Of a stretch of 64,000 bases of DNA, positions 8,806-17,884 are shown piece by piece (within the stretch, counting starts at the first letter, position 1; each line of letters opens with the position of its first letter). A program made the position numbers and the translations under genes. Under the pieces are notes generated by a model, which saw nothing but the letters and a program-made list of their open reading frames with translations, was not told where the DNA came from and did not search any database. This stretch comes from Candidatus Helarchaeota archaeon (GTDB taxonomy: Archaea; Asgardarchaeota; Lokiarchaeia; Helarchaeales; RDOG01), in the NCBI GenBank assembly GCA_019058315.1, contig JAHPZH010000001.1, positions 529,536 to 593,535 on the forward strand, given 5' to 3'.

Positions 8806-10923
8806 ATGAAGATAGATCTAAGAAAAATGAAAAAAAGAACCCTTATTTTTCTTATGCTATCATTAGTGGGAGTATCTATCCTTTTTCTTGTTCCCGGAAT
8901 TTTTGATAAAGCTGAAAAAAACCCTTATGATGAGCCCGGAGTATTAATTAATGAGGTTTATATTTATGGTTTTTTAACGCACTTTCTCGAACCTACTGTG
9001 ACTCTTTCGGCAGCTATTGTACAACCATTAATTCATAATGGAGGGCTACGTCCGGGAATAGTTTTATGTCACGGATGGGGAGCAACTAAAGAGGAATTAA
9101 TGTATATTGCTGCTGATTTTGCTAGAGCCGGGATGGTTGTAATATTATTTGACATGGAGGGGACGGGAAGGAGTACGGGGGCTCATAATTTGGTTGGAGG
9201 AAGAACTAGACTTAATGCGTGGGCTGCAGTCGAATATTTGGTTAAATTAAGTGATGTGTTACATATAAATACAAGCTGTATAGGCATGGCTGGACATAGT
9301 CAAGGTGGTATTACAACAGCAATTGCTTCCGCATTAGATGAAGTCGATGGCCCTGCTTCTAAAGGCATAGCAAACATATCCGCATCAGTTTCAATATTTT
9401 CAGAAGGTTTTATTGAAGATGTTTTTGGTGTTATGTTTGGGTATGATTCAACTGTAATGCCAATTTTATGGCCTTACCTTGGAATGGACTTATTCGATTA
9501 CAATAACCCACTGGATAGATGGCAACAATCTATTATTCCCAATATTAATGCCTCTAGACCAAAAAATTGGATGCTAATTACAGGTCAATCAGATGAATTG
9601 ACAAATAATTGGATTCAATATCATGTTATGAAGCATGCTGTGCCTGATGAAATAACATATGAAGATCTCATTTCAAATATTACTACTAAGAATGTTTGGA
9701 CTCTCCCAACACAATTAGGAAATTTCTCACAGGGAACAGCGAGAAAATTCAGTCTTCTTTATGGGAGAGATCACTCTGGAGAAATGGATTCTGTATTAAC
9801 AGGCACAATGATGATTGATTGGTTTTGTGATGCCTTTTTATTCAATCAAGATAGAACAGAATTAGAAATTCTTACTGGTATAATTATATTCCGTGATGAA
9901 TTTTCTGACTTTAATACAGATTCATTATTTGATATAATTTCTAAAACTATTTCATCAAATGGTCTGCTGATAGGATTAACAATTGCGATGATTCCATTAG
10001 GTTATTTTCTTTCATTAAAGTTTAAAAATAAGAAGAATTTAGATCCAGTAAATGCTCGAAACATTGAAAAAAGATCTTTTATAAAATGTCTTTTATTATA
10101 TGCTGGGGTTTATCTATTAGCTTCATTGTGTTCATTTTTCTTTGCTTGGTTATTTTCAATTCGCACAATTGTTCCATTTTTTGTCTCTAATATTTTTGCT
10201 GTGTTCTTCTTAATGAAACAAATAATATTAGTTCCCTCACTGATTGGTATTATCTATTATGAAAGGAAAAAACTTAATCAAACAGCTGAAGATTTTGGAA
10301 TTTCTCGAGAAAGTCTTTTAAAATCAGCATTAATCGGAATAATTATGATATTAACCTTTATATCTATTACTAATATTGTAGATCTGACATTTAATAATTT
10401 CACACAAGCCCTTTTTATTCCTCCAGCCCATTTACAAGGATTCTTCACATTTGTACTAATCTTAGGTCTAAATTTTTTAATTGATGATCTAATATTCAGA
10501 GGATTGGTTCAATCGAAAATGGAACGTTATGGGGGCCGTTGGAATGCTGCTTTTTTAACAAACTTCTATACTGCTGTAATCGGAGGTCTGGCAATGATGT
10601 TTACTGTGCTGCCTCTATTTTGGAACGATCCGGGCTCTTCGCTTACATTTTGGGACATTGATATATTAAGAATGCTATTTAGAGATACTCCTTTAGTGCT
10701 TCCATTTATACTAGCCGTATTTTTAGGTGGAACTGGGTTATACGCTATTATTGGAATAATTTCTGGAATATTTAAAGCGAAAACAAGAAATATAATAGCT
10801 GGAACTGTTGTTATTACATTAATTGTTGCATTTCTCCTCGTTAATTGGGGACCATTTGGAATCCTTACTGCTTGGGACGGAGTACATTTTCCACAATATA
10901 TACACGCGGTGATTTCAGATTGA
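8806..10923 (+). CDS. Membrane-anchored alpha/beta hydrolase with polytopic C-terminal domain
   Basis: After a short basic start and a transmembrane helix (about 10-30), residues 75-350 form an alpha/beta hydrolase: HGWG near 89, the nucleophile elbow GHSQGG with Ser165, and a late His in GRDHSGE. The hydrolase should face outside. About eight transmembrane helices follow from residue 390. One contains DDLIFRGLVQ, which resembles the first motif (EExxxR) of CPBP-type membrane proteases, but the family's later histidine motifs are not evident. The ATG at 8806 with AAGGGT upstream is preferred over the TTG at 8761. Substrate unknown; serine hydrolase activity on a lipid or peptide is plausible. 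Confidence 0.85.
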   Translation: MKIDLRKMKKRTLIFLMLSLVGVSILFLVPGIFDKAEKNPYDEPGVLINEVYIYGFLTHFLEPTVTLSAAIVQPLIHNGGLRPGIVLCHGWGATKEELMYIAADFARAGMVVILFDMEGTGRSTGAHNLVGGRTRLNAWAAVEYLVKLSDVLHINTSCIGMAGHSQGGITTAIASALDEVDGPASKGIANISASVSIFSEGFIEDVFGVMFGYDSTVMPILWPYLGMDLFDYNNPLDRWQQSIIPNINASRPKNWMLITGQSDELTNNWIQYHVMKHAVPDEITYEDLISNITTKNVWTLPTQLGNFSQGTARKFSLLYGRDHSGEMDSVLTGTMMIDWFCDAFLFNQDRTELEILTGIIIFRDEFSDFNTDSLFDIISKTISSNGLLIGLTIAMIPLGYFLSLKFKNKKNLDPVNARNIEKRSFIKCLLLYAGVYLLASLCSFFFAWLFSIRTIVPFFVSNIFAVFFLMKQIILVPSLIGIIYYERKKLNQTAEDFGISRESLLKSALIGIIMILTFISITNIVDLTFNNFTQALFIPPAHLQGFFTFVLILGLNFLIDDLIFRGLVQSKMERYGGRWNAAFLTNFYTAVIGGLAMMFTVLPLFWNDPGSSLTFWDIDILRMLFRDTPLVLPFILAVFLGGTGLYAIIGIISGIFKAKTRNIIAGTVVITLIVAFLLVNWGPFGILTAWDGVHFPQYIHAVISD

Positions 10924-11000
10924 TCTAAAAAAATTAGATATTGTTTTATTTTAAAAAATCTTGAAATTTTCATTACTTAATTTTTGAATAAATGAAGTAA

Positions 11001-11050
11001 GTTATATTGTAACTTGCTTATATTGCAATTTGGTTATATCATAATATATC
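11001..11050. repeat. Degenerate tandem repeat of about 16 bp, three copies
   Basis: Three imperfect units beginning GTTATATTG, GCTTATATTG and GTTATATCA follow each other between the hydrolase gene and the propeller gene. They lie about 110-155 bases upstream of the propeller start, in an otherwise featureless AT-rich gap (10924-11156). They could be regulatory or simply low-complexity drift. Confidence 0.35.
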
Positions 11051-11156
11051 TTGTACTTTATATTCGCAATTGTATGTTGTTTTATTCACTTGTATTAGGG
11101 TAATTTAAGATTAAATATTAAAAAATTAATAAACAACATATAAGGAGCTTTTTAAA

Positions 11157-12953
11157 ATTAAAAAATGGGTAATATCTTGTATTTTAATTTCTATGATGCT
11201 ATATTTTTCTATATTCGGTGTTTCATTGTCCAATTCTCCTATCTTTATATCATTCCCAGAATCAATTAACCAAAATTCCAATTTGTATACTTCTAGTTGG
11301 TCTAATGCGACTGTGATTTCAGACGATAGTAGTGGATGGAATAATATGGGCAGCTACTACCCTAGCATCATTACAGGTAAAAATGGAACTTTACACGTGG
11401 TTTGGACTGATAATACATTTGGTCCATGGGGAACTGATTATGAAATATTTTATGCAAATTACACTGACGCTGGCTGGTCCAATGCAACTTGTATTTCAGA
11501 TATTTACGGGTGGAATGATGCTTATAGTGCTTATCAAAGTATTGCTATTGATGATAATGGAAATTTACATGTAGTCTGGACGGATGACACGGATGGTGAA
11601 TGGGGAACGGATCTAGAAATAATGTATACTAATCGTACTGCAGCTGGTTGGTCTAATGCAACGGTGATCTCGGATGATGCAACTGGGTGGAATGATGCTG
11701 ATAGTAATTATCCTAGCATCGCTACTGACATTAATGGAAACGTACACGTTGTTTGGCAGGATGATACGAATGGTACATGGGGAATTGATACAGAAATAAT
11801 GTATACAAATTATACTGCCACGGGCTGGTCCAATGCAACGGCGATTTCTGACATTTATGGATGGAATAATGATGTTAGTAGAGAACCATGCATCACCACA
11901 GATAAGAATGGAATAGTGCATGTGGTTTGGCATGACGATACAGATGGTACATGGGGAACAGATATGGAAATAATGTATTCAAATTATACTGCATCAGGTT
12001 GGTCTAATGCTACCGCGATTTCAGATATTTACGGATGGAATGATGGTTATAGTTCATATCCTAGCATTGCCACAGATAATAATGGAAGTATACATGTTGT
12101 CTGGCAGGATATCGTGGCGGGTGAATGGGGATCAGATGTCGAAATATTTTATACTAATCATACTACTGCGGGCTGGTCAAATGCAACTGTGATTTCAGAT
12201 GATAGTTCTGACTGGAATGATGGATCAAGTTGGAGACCTAGCATTGCCACGGATAATAATAATGGAATTCACGTGGTCTGGGAAGACTACACTGACGGTG
12301 AGTGGGGAACTGATTCTGAAATAATGTATGTAAGATACACTAGTGTGGGTTGGTCTAACGCAACATGTATTTCAGATCTTTATGGATGGAATGATCTTTC
12401 GAGTGTTTACGCTAGTATCGCAACCGATAATTATAGAAGGGTCCATATTGTATGGCAGGATGATACAGATGGTGAATGGGGAACAGATCAAGAAGTGATG
12501 TATTCATACATAGGATATCCAACCTCAAACCACCCTTTAAATATTACGACTTCAACCAAGGGTTCGGAAACAATCAATTGGACACTTTGGGATGCAGTAG
12601 GATCTGGAAAATTTAGGGTTTGGACGAATGATACAAACGATATCTATTATATTTGGCAGGATTGGATTGATTGGACGAATAATACAAATTTATTAGTGCC
12701 GATTAATAGAACTACGATTGGGTTTTTCAATTATACAATCGAATACAACAATAGTATGGGTGAAATGGGTATAATTGACACAGTAATGGTAAATGTTACT
12801 AAATATGTACCTTCAAATCAAGAGCAAAATTTGGGGTTAGTTCTTATATTAGCAACACAACCGACAGATTCAGGTCTAATCTTTGTATTGATTGGAATTG
12901 GTGCTGCAGCGGTAATAATCGTAATTGTAATAGTAATTAAAAGGAAAAAATAA
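11157..12953 (+). CDS. Secreted, membrane-anchored seven-bladed beta-propeller protein
   Basis: Seven repeats of about 58 residues carry the pattern GWSNATxISD, then IHVVWxDDTDGEWGTD and EIMYTNYT, which predicts a seven-bladed propeller outside the cell. An Asn/Thr-rich beta domain of about 110 residues follows, then a transmembrane helix (GLIFVLIGIGAAAVIIVIVI) and a KRKK stop-transfer end. Many NxT/S sequons suggest heavy N-glycosylation. The first ATG is at 11193, but the frame is open upstream. An AUU at 11157, nine bases after AAGGAG (11142-11147), gives MKKWVISCILISMM, a complete signal peptide, so AUU is my preferred start. The role is probably surface adhesion or ligand binding. Confidence 0.85.
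   Translation: MKKWVISCILISMMLYFSIFGVSLSNSPIFISFPESINQNSNLYTSSWSNATVISDDSSGWNNMGSYYPSIITGKNGTLHVVWTDNTFGPWGTDYEIFYANYTDAGWSNATCISDIYGWNDAYSAYQSIAIDDNGNLHVVWTDDTDGEWGTDLEIMYTNRTAAGWSNATVISDDATGWNDADSNYPSIATDINGNVHVVWQDDTNGTWGIDTEIMYTNYTATGWSNATAISDIYGWNNDVSREPCITTDKNGIVHVVWHDDTDGTWGTDMEIMYSNYTASGWSNATAISDIYGWNDGYSSYPSIATDNNGSIHVVWQDIVAGEWGSDVEIFYTNHTTAGWSNATVISDDSSDWNDGSSWRPSIATDNNNGIHVVWEDYTDGEWGTDSEIMYVRYTSVGWSNATCISDLYGWNDLSSVYASIATDNYRRVHIVWQDDTDGEWGTDQEVMYSYIGYPTSNHPLNITTSTKGSETINWTLWDAVGSGKFRVWTNDTNDIYYIWQDWIDWTNNTNLLVPINRTTIGFFNYTIEYNNSMGEMGIIDTVMVNVTKYVPSNQEQNLGLVLILATQPTDSGLIFVLIGIGAAAVIIVIVIVIKRKK
11298..12515 (+). repeat. Seven tandem 174-bp coding repeats
   Basis: The propeller blades are still similar at the DNA level: copies of GATGAYACNGATGGT and of GAATGGGGAAC recur at intervals of about 174-177 bases, seven times. 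The similarity suggests fairly recent internal duplication or ongoing homogenisation. Off-frame open stretches in this interval are by-products of the repeat. Confidence 0.85.
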
Positions 12954-13034
12954 CCTTAAACATTCAAAATCTTCTTTTTTTTCAATATGTTTGGATTTAT
13001 CTCCATAATTTCAGATTAATAAAATAAATAATTT

Positions 13035-14090
13035 CTATTCTTCAGACTTTTTATTTTCTTCAAAATTATAAAGAATTTTACCTATATTATAAAATACTTC
13101 ATCAACATTTTCCCCATTTAACGCCGAAGTTTCGATGTATTCATACTTCAATTGCTTTCCTAGTTTTATTCCATCTTCTTTAGTTACTTTCCTCTCATCA
13201 CTCATATCTGATTTATTACCAACGATATATCCCAAGATTTTTTCATCTTTTAAAAATCTATTTATATCGGAATTCCATTTTGCTACATTTCCAAAGGTTT
13301 TTGGAGAAGTTAAATCAAAAATCAACAGTTGAGCATCTGCACCTCTATAAAAATGTTTTCTCATTTTTTGAAATTTTGTTTGTCCTGCAAGATCCCAGAT
13401 TATCAATTCAATGTTTGTATTTTTATAATTAATTATTTTTTCGGTAATATTAACTCCAATTGTACTGATATATGTTCTTTTAAAAGCATGATCAGTAAAT
13501 CTTAAAATTATCGAAGTTTTTCCAACACTAGGATCTCCACAAACAATAATTTTAAATCTATATTTTGATTTTATAACCTCCTCCTCATCCAAAATAGGAA
13601 AAGACTCCTCTTCATCAATAAAAATTTCTTGACTTTTTAAATCTTCTAATAAATTTATTATTTTGGCATGAAATTTTTTCAATTCTTCTTGAATTTGATT
13701 TTTATCCGCAGTTTCTTCTTCGATATCAATGATTTTATCAATTGTCTCATTAAAAATAACTTCAAAATGATTCAAGTATTTATAAAAAATCGAATCATTT
13801 ACTTCGTTATAGAGCAAAGTCAAGCTACTTTCCGCAATCCCACCTCTTCTAGATTTATTCTTAATCTCCAATAATCGAACTAAACCTTTCAAATTGATAG
13901 ATGGAAAAGGTAAGATTGCTATAGATTCTGAACTACGGTGATCCTCACCAATCATAATGTTGATTGTTTTTAAACTCACTAGATTTTTTATTTTTATGGA
14001 TATATCTTGTGGATAGTATGCAAGAGCCGTAGGCCCCAGTTTATCCTCAAACTGAGAATAAATGACCCCAATTATTAATTCTTCTGTCAA
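13035..14090 (-). CDS. Two-domain small GTPase with N-terminal regulatory domain
   Basis: Residues about 185-345 form a Ras/Rab/Arf-like G domain with all nucleotide motifs: GDPSVGKTS (P-loop), a switch I threonine in YISTIGVN, WDLAGQ with the catalytic glutamine, GNKSD and TSAL. Residues 1-135 are a separate alpha/beta domain beginning IIGVIYSQFEDKLGPTALAY, which I think is a longin- or roadblock-type fold from its strand pattern. A helical acidic linker joins the two. There is no C-terminal cysteine for prenylation. It starts with TTG, 24 bases after the stop of a close paralogue (14115-15161), so the pair arose by tandem duplication and is probably co-transcribed. Confidence 0.9.
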   Translation of the reverse strand: MTEELIIGVIYSQFEDKLGPTALAYYPQDISIKIKNLVSLKTINIMIGEDHRSSESIAILPFPSINLKGLVRLLEIKNKSRRGGIAESSLTLLYNEVNDSIFYKYLNHFEVIFNETIDKIIDIEEETADKNQIQEELKKFHAKIINLLEDLKSQEIFIDEEESFPILDEEEVIKSKYRFKIIVCGDPSVGKTSIILRFTDHAFKRTYISTIGVNITEKIINYKNTNIELIIWDLAGQTKFQKMRKHFYRGADAQLLIFDLTSPKTFGNVAKWNSDINRFLKDEKILGYIVGNKSDMSDERKVTKEDGIKLGKQLKYEYIETSALNGENVDEVFYNIGKILYNFEENKKSEE

Positions 14091-14114
14091 TTCTAATCTT
14101 TTATTTAACTCAAG

Positions 14115-15161
14115 TTATTTTCTCTTTAATAATTCTCCTAAATTAAAGAAAGCATCATCAATATTCTCACCTGTTAAAGCAGAAGTCTCAATGTAACCAA
14201 GATTTAACTTTTTCGCAATTTTTAAAGCCACATCTTCATCTATTTTTCGATTTTCAACTAAATCATTCTTATTTCCAACAATAAAACCCTTAATTTTTGT
14301 TTTTAAATAGGATTCAACATCTTTATACCAATCTGGAATGCTATTTAATGTTTTTGGGCGTGTTAAATCAAATACTAATAGTACACCATCCGCTCCTTGA
14401 TAGAAATGTTTTCGCATTCTTGAAAATTTGCTTTGTCCAGCTATATCCCAAAGAATGTATACAATTGAGATATTTTTTTCTTTAGATAAATCTATTTTTT
14501 TTTCTGAGATATTAACTCCAATAGTCGGTATATAAGTTCGTTTAAATGCCCTATCAGTAAATCTTAATATAGTAGAAGTTTTCCCAACACCAGGATCTCC
14601 ACAAACAATAATTTTGAACCTAAAAGACTTCCCTACTACCACTTTCTCAGGAACAGCTTCGGGGAAGGCTTCTCCCTCCAGAGCCTCCATCTCAGTTTCT
14701 CGTAATTCATCTAAAATCGTATTTAATTTTATATAAAACTCTTCCATCTCTTTCAAAATGCGATTTTTATCTGCATTTGATTCCTCTAATTCAATAACTT
14801 TTTCAACAGTTTCATTAAATACAGACTCAAAATTTGGCATATATTTATAAAAAATTAGATCATTAGCCTCATTGAATAAAACTGTTATAGATGCATCAAC
14901 AACTCCCCCTCTTCGTGTTTCATCTTTGATTTCAATCGCTTTAACTAAACCTTTAAGATTATTTGATGGAAACGGAATTACGGCTAAGGACTTAGGAGTT
15001 TCTCCTTTTTCTCCTGATAAAATATTAATAGTTTTTAGACTAACAGTGTTTCTAACATCCTCTGCAATATCAGAGGGATGCCACACTATTGCTCTAGGAC
15101 CGAGTTTCCCATGAAATTTTGAATAAATTCCACCTTTAATAAGATTTTTTTCCATTTTCAA
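14115..15161 (-). CDS. Two-domain small GTPase, tandem paralogue
   Basis: The architecture matches the gene just downstream: an N-terminal domain beginning LIKGGIYSKFHGKLGPRAIV, a helical linker rich in acidic residues, and a G domain with GDPGVGKTS, TIGVNISEK, WDIAGQ, GNKND and TSAL. The G domain resembles Rab/Ras rather than bacterial MglA. It lacks a lipidation motif. An N-terminal domain fused to a small GTPase would suit a switch that carries its own regulator or dimerisation module; this is inference. The start is TTG at 15161 or ATG at 15155, and neither has a strong ribosome-binding site. It is first in the pair. Confidence 0.9.
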   Translation of the reverse strand: MKMEKNLIKGGIYSKFHGKLGPRAIVWHPSDIAEDVRNTVSLKTINILSGEKGETPKSLAVIPFPSNNLKGLVKAIEIKDETRRGGVVDASITVLFNEANDLIFYKYMPNFESVFNETVEKVIELEESNADKNRILKEMEEFYIKLNTILDELRETEMEALEGEAFPEAVPEKVVVGKSFRFKIIVCGDPGVGKTSTILRFTDRAFKRTYIPTIGVNISEKKIDLSKEKNISIVYILWDIAGQSKFSRMRKHFYQGADGVLLVFDLTRPKTLNSIPDWYKDVESYLKTKIKGFIVGNKNDLVENRKIDEDVALKIAKKLNLGYIETSALTGENIDDAFFNLGELLKRK

Positions 15162-15217
15162 TCAAATTATTTTATTAGAATCTATAAAATACTTATTCAT
15201 TTTTCAACGTTATTAAA

Positions 15218-15460
15218 TTATATTTCAAAATGTTCCTTTTTTATGGACTCTCCACACTTTTTACATTCAACCACCATCCCCATATCAAGCAAATTAAGCT
15301 CATTTTCAGTTAACTTTGTGGAAGGGTGATTGCAGAATGGACAATAATAAGCCTTGAGTTTACGTTTCTTTTTAACTTGAGAGGCTTCCGCTAATTCTGT
15401 CACAATTGAACTGTTGCTTTCATTTTCTGTATCTTCATCTTTTATATCTTTTTCTTCCAT
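15218..15460 (-). CDS. Small zinc-ribbon protein
   Basis: An 80-residue protein with an acidic, Ser-rich N-terminal half and one zinc ribbon made of CPFCNH and CKKCG, spaced about 27 residues apart. Nothing else is recognisable. A TATA-like box (TATAAATA on the minus strand, near 15503-15516) lies about 50 bases upstream of its ATG. It may be a nucleic-acid- or protein-binding adaptor. It lies upstream of the GTPase pair on the same strand with a 56-base gap, so co-transcription is possible. Confidence 0.75.
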   Translation of the reverse strand: MEEKDIKDEDTENESNSSIVTELAEASQVKKKRKLKAYYCPFCNHPSTKLTENELNLLDMGMVVECKKCGESIKKEHFEI

Positions 15461-15887
15461 TATAGTTCACTCTAAATCGATTTTTGTTATTTTGATAGAA
15501 TTAATAATATTTATAGAAATAAAAATTTTTAATTATTTGATATTTTTTGAATTTTATCTAAATTAATTTTGGATTTCCTTTTAATTAGAAATAATAAACA
15601 CTCTTCTCCAAATCATCTAAATTATTCTCTGATAAAATCTATGTGTTTATATAATTAAATAAATATTGGATTCTTTTGTTTTAAATTTATTAATTCTTTA
15701 TTATTGAGTGTTTTAACGATTTAGGGTATATTTTCACAAAAAACTCATATGACCTAACTTATTTATAAGCATTATAACATAACAATAGTAAATTATTCAT
15801 AGTAAGTCTCTCACTTGAGAGGTTAATTATTTAGATTTTAGAAGTTATTATAACCAATTTAAAGTTAAAATATGAGGTTTGACAATT
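15461..15887. other. Intergenic region between divergent genes (427 bp)
   Basis: This is the only gap above 300 bases. It separates divergently transcribed genes and is very AT-rich with no open frame worth calling. It holds a TATA-like box for each direction and a small inverted repeat, CTCTC-actt-GAGAG (15808-15821), in the presumed leader of the plus-strand gene. No tRNA, repeat array or origin signature was seen. Confidence 0.6.
15758..15769 (+). promoter_or_regulatory. TATA-box-like promoter element
   Basis: TTATTTATAAGC matches the archaeal TATA consensus. It lies about 120 bases upstream of the ATG at 15888, so transcription would begin near 15793 and leave a leader of about 95 bases containing the CTCTC/GAGAG inverted repeat. 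Assigned by pattern only. Confidence 0.4.
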
Positions 15888-17045
15888 ATGTCCCCTTATA
15901 GTTACGGTGACATACCAGATGATTTTCCATCAAAGGTTTTTACTCCATTAGGTGAACATCTCTTCAAGTTATTCAAAGAATTTGGACACGAATATTTTAT
16001 TGGCAAAACTACAACTTCTGAAGTAGGTTTTTTTAGTAAAGCTTCGGAGTTTTTAAGCGAGAAATTTAAAACTGCTGTCAATACGGCTAAAAAAGTCATT
16101 AGTGGTGAGATCCAACATCCTGAAAATGTATTAACAACTTGGTTTTTCCCGCCAGTTATGTATGTTAGATCCGATTTACAAATGGGAAGTACAAAACTCA
16201 TTTATGGGAATTCAACTGATATTACTTTCATATGTATTAATGATGCTAACTATGAACCAGAATTGCTAATTAACGGACATATGGAAGATGGAGTTCCTGT
16301 AGATTATTGGTACATTTTGGGTGAGGATGAAGTCTTTGAAAGAAGACATATTAAATATGGTACGAGATTGCGTGAAATTCCTAGTAAAACAAAAGATTTT
16401 GTAAAAGGTGGATTTCAAATTTTAGACATTCTAAAAGATGTTAGAAACGAGAGAAGCCCACAGTGGTCTGATTCTGCTTATTCGATGTGCATGTTGTGGA
16501 TAACTGGAGCAATTAATATGTTTGTAGAACCCTCTAGTTGGAATGCCTTGGCAGAAATCTGGGATGGAGTAAATGCCAAAAAGATTTATGGTAGACCTGA
16601 TTACTTTTATTGCTATGTTCCTTGGCCACCCGTCATGAATTTATTATTTGCAATGGGTCGACCCGAATTCACAATGCGTCTAACCGGATTATTAACAAAT
16701 CATCAGCTATTTGTTAATGGATTTGAACCAGAGATGATAAATTTTTATAAAGACGTAGTTCCTGAAGTATGGGATTGGTTAATAAATAATATGAAGGAAA
16801 GTGGAGTCCCGACTCCAAGGCAGACTTTAGGTTGCACACCACCTGATCTAAAAGATAAAAAGAAGTTCAAGAACTTAGAATTCGATTGGATCTACCCAGA
16901 AGGAGCTAGAGTTAAGCCTTTTGAATGGGATCTCGCAGATGAAGAAGTATTTAGCGGTATATTTACCGACATATCACACGAAACTCCAGCAGAACAATTT
17001 TATGGTAAAGAACATATAGTTTCTAAGGGAATTGGTGAGGAATAA
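15888..17045 (+). CDS. Conserved hypothetical protein, 385 residues
   Basis: A soluble alpha/beta protein rich in aromatic residues, with stretches such as FFPPVMYVRSDLQMGSTK and YCYVPWPPVMNLLFAMGRPE. No catalytic motif or membrane segment is evident and I do not recognise the family. The start is taken as ATG 15888 because GAGGT at about 15873-15877 is ideally spaced from it; a TTG at 15879 would sit on the ribosome-binding site. It heads a plus-strand group with the zinc-ribbon/SCP2-like gene and the roadblock-like gene, which suggests a shared but unknown task. Confidence 0.75.
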   Translation: MSPYSYGDIPDDFPSKVFTPLGEHLFKLFKEFGHEYFIGKTTTSEVGFFSKASEFLSEKFKTAVNTAKKVISGEIQHPENVLTTWFFPPVMYVRSDLQMGSTKLIYGNSTDITFICINDANYEPELLINGHMEDGVPVDYWYILGEDEVFERRHIKYGTRLREIPSKTKDFVKGGFQILDILKDVRNERSPQWSDSAYSMCMLWITGAINMFVEPSSWNALAEIWDGVNAKKIYGRPDYFYCYVPWPPVMNLLFAMGRPEFTMRLTGLLTNHQLFVNGFEPEMINFYKDVVPEVWDWLINNMKESGVPTPRQTLGCTPPDLKDKKKFKNLEFDWIYPEGARVKPFEWDLADEEVFSGIFTDISHETPAEQFYGKEHIVSKGIGEE

Positions 17046-17104
17046 TAATAATTTAAAAATATAAAAAATATAATTATGAAAGATAAATATTTGGAGAAAT
17101 TAAA

Positions 17105-17722
17105 TTGAAAACCGCAGGAGAAGTATTGGGAGAATTATTGATAGGCTGTGTTAGAGCACTTACACCTGAAGAACGAGAAAAACTTTATGTTAAACAAAAA
17201 TTAAACGGTAAAATAGTCGAATTTATTTTACCAGACGAACATGAAGCATGTGTTGTCTATTTTGTGGAAGATCCAGTAACTAGATCTTGGCTATCTTATA
17301 AAAGTTATCCAACACCTAGAGTTAAATGTAAGAATTGCAAATGGAAAGGTTTATGGTCCGATCTAAAAGTAGAAGAAGAGGAAATGGATCTAACGGGTAA
17401 AGTGAGCGATTTAGAGCTATTTCACCCTGTTAAAAAAACAGTAATTGAAAAATGCACTATATGTGGTGGTACAAAATTAAAGTATGAAGATTGGAAATTT
17501 GAAAAAGCTGATCTAGTAATTAAAGGTACATTTGCAGACATTGGAGCAGTAGCAGAGGTTACTTTAGGAGGATTTTTTCATAGAATGAGACAATTATTCA
17601 AAGTAATGGGAATGATGATGAAAAAAGAAGTAAGTATTAAACCACTACGTAAGCTTGGAATGGGTATATTAGTTTCGAAGTTAATTACTGGAAAAGTATC
17701 CGAAGATTATAAAGAAGATTAA
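17105..17722 (+). CDS. SCP2-like protein with inserted zinc ribbon
   Basis: The C-terminal portion (ADLVIKGTFADIGAVAEVTL, then helices and a basic end) resembles the sterol-carrier-protein-2 fold, which holds lipids or acyl chains. Between its halves sits a zinc ribbon built from CKNCKW and CTICGG, about 45 residues apart. The N-terminus (MKTAGEVLGELLIGCVRALT) may be part of the same fold. The SCP2 assignment is tentative and based on pattern. The TTG at 17105 has GGAG eight bases upstream. Sixty bases separate it from the preceding unknown gene, so they are probably co-transcribed. Confidence 0.65.
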   Translation: MKTAGEVLGELLIGCVRALTPEEREKLYVKQKLNGKIVEFILPDEHEACVVYFVEDPVTRSWLSYKSYPTPRVKCKNCKWKGLWSDLKVEEEEMDLTGKVSDLELFHPVKKTVIEKCTICGGTKLKYEDWKFEKADLVIKGTFADIGAVAEVTLGGFFHRMRQLFKVMGMMMKKEVSIKPLRKLGMGILVSKLITGKVSEDYKED

Positions 17723-17884
17723 ATTGGTAAAATTTTAAATATTTTTTTTATTTTATTTTTATAATAGGTATTTGATTAAAAGTGGGAGATTTTAAATAAT
17801 ATTTTCATAATAGTAATAAATAATACTAGAAATAGTAAATGTAATATAGTGGTGGGTAACTTAATAATTTAGGTGAGTTTAGAT

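Noticed and set aside
10566..10973. Minus-strand gene overlapping the hydrolase end
   Set aside because: It lies opposite a membrane-spanning coding region, whose composition readily gives open frames on the other strand. There is no ribosome-binding site.
11332..12192. Genes in other frames inside the propeller repeats
   Set aside because: Open stretches on both strands arise because the repeat period is a multiple of three. They have unlikely composition and no start signals.
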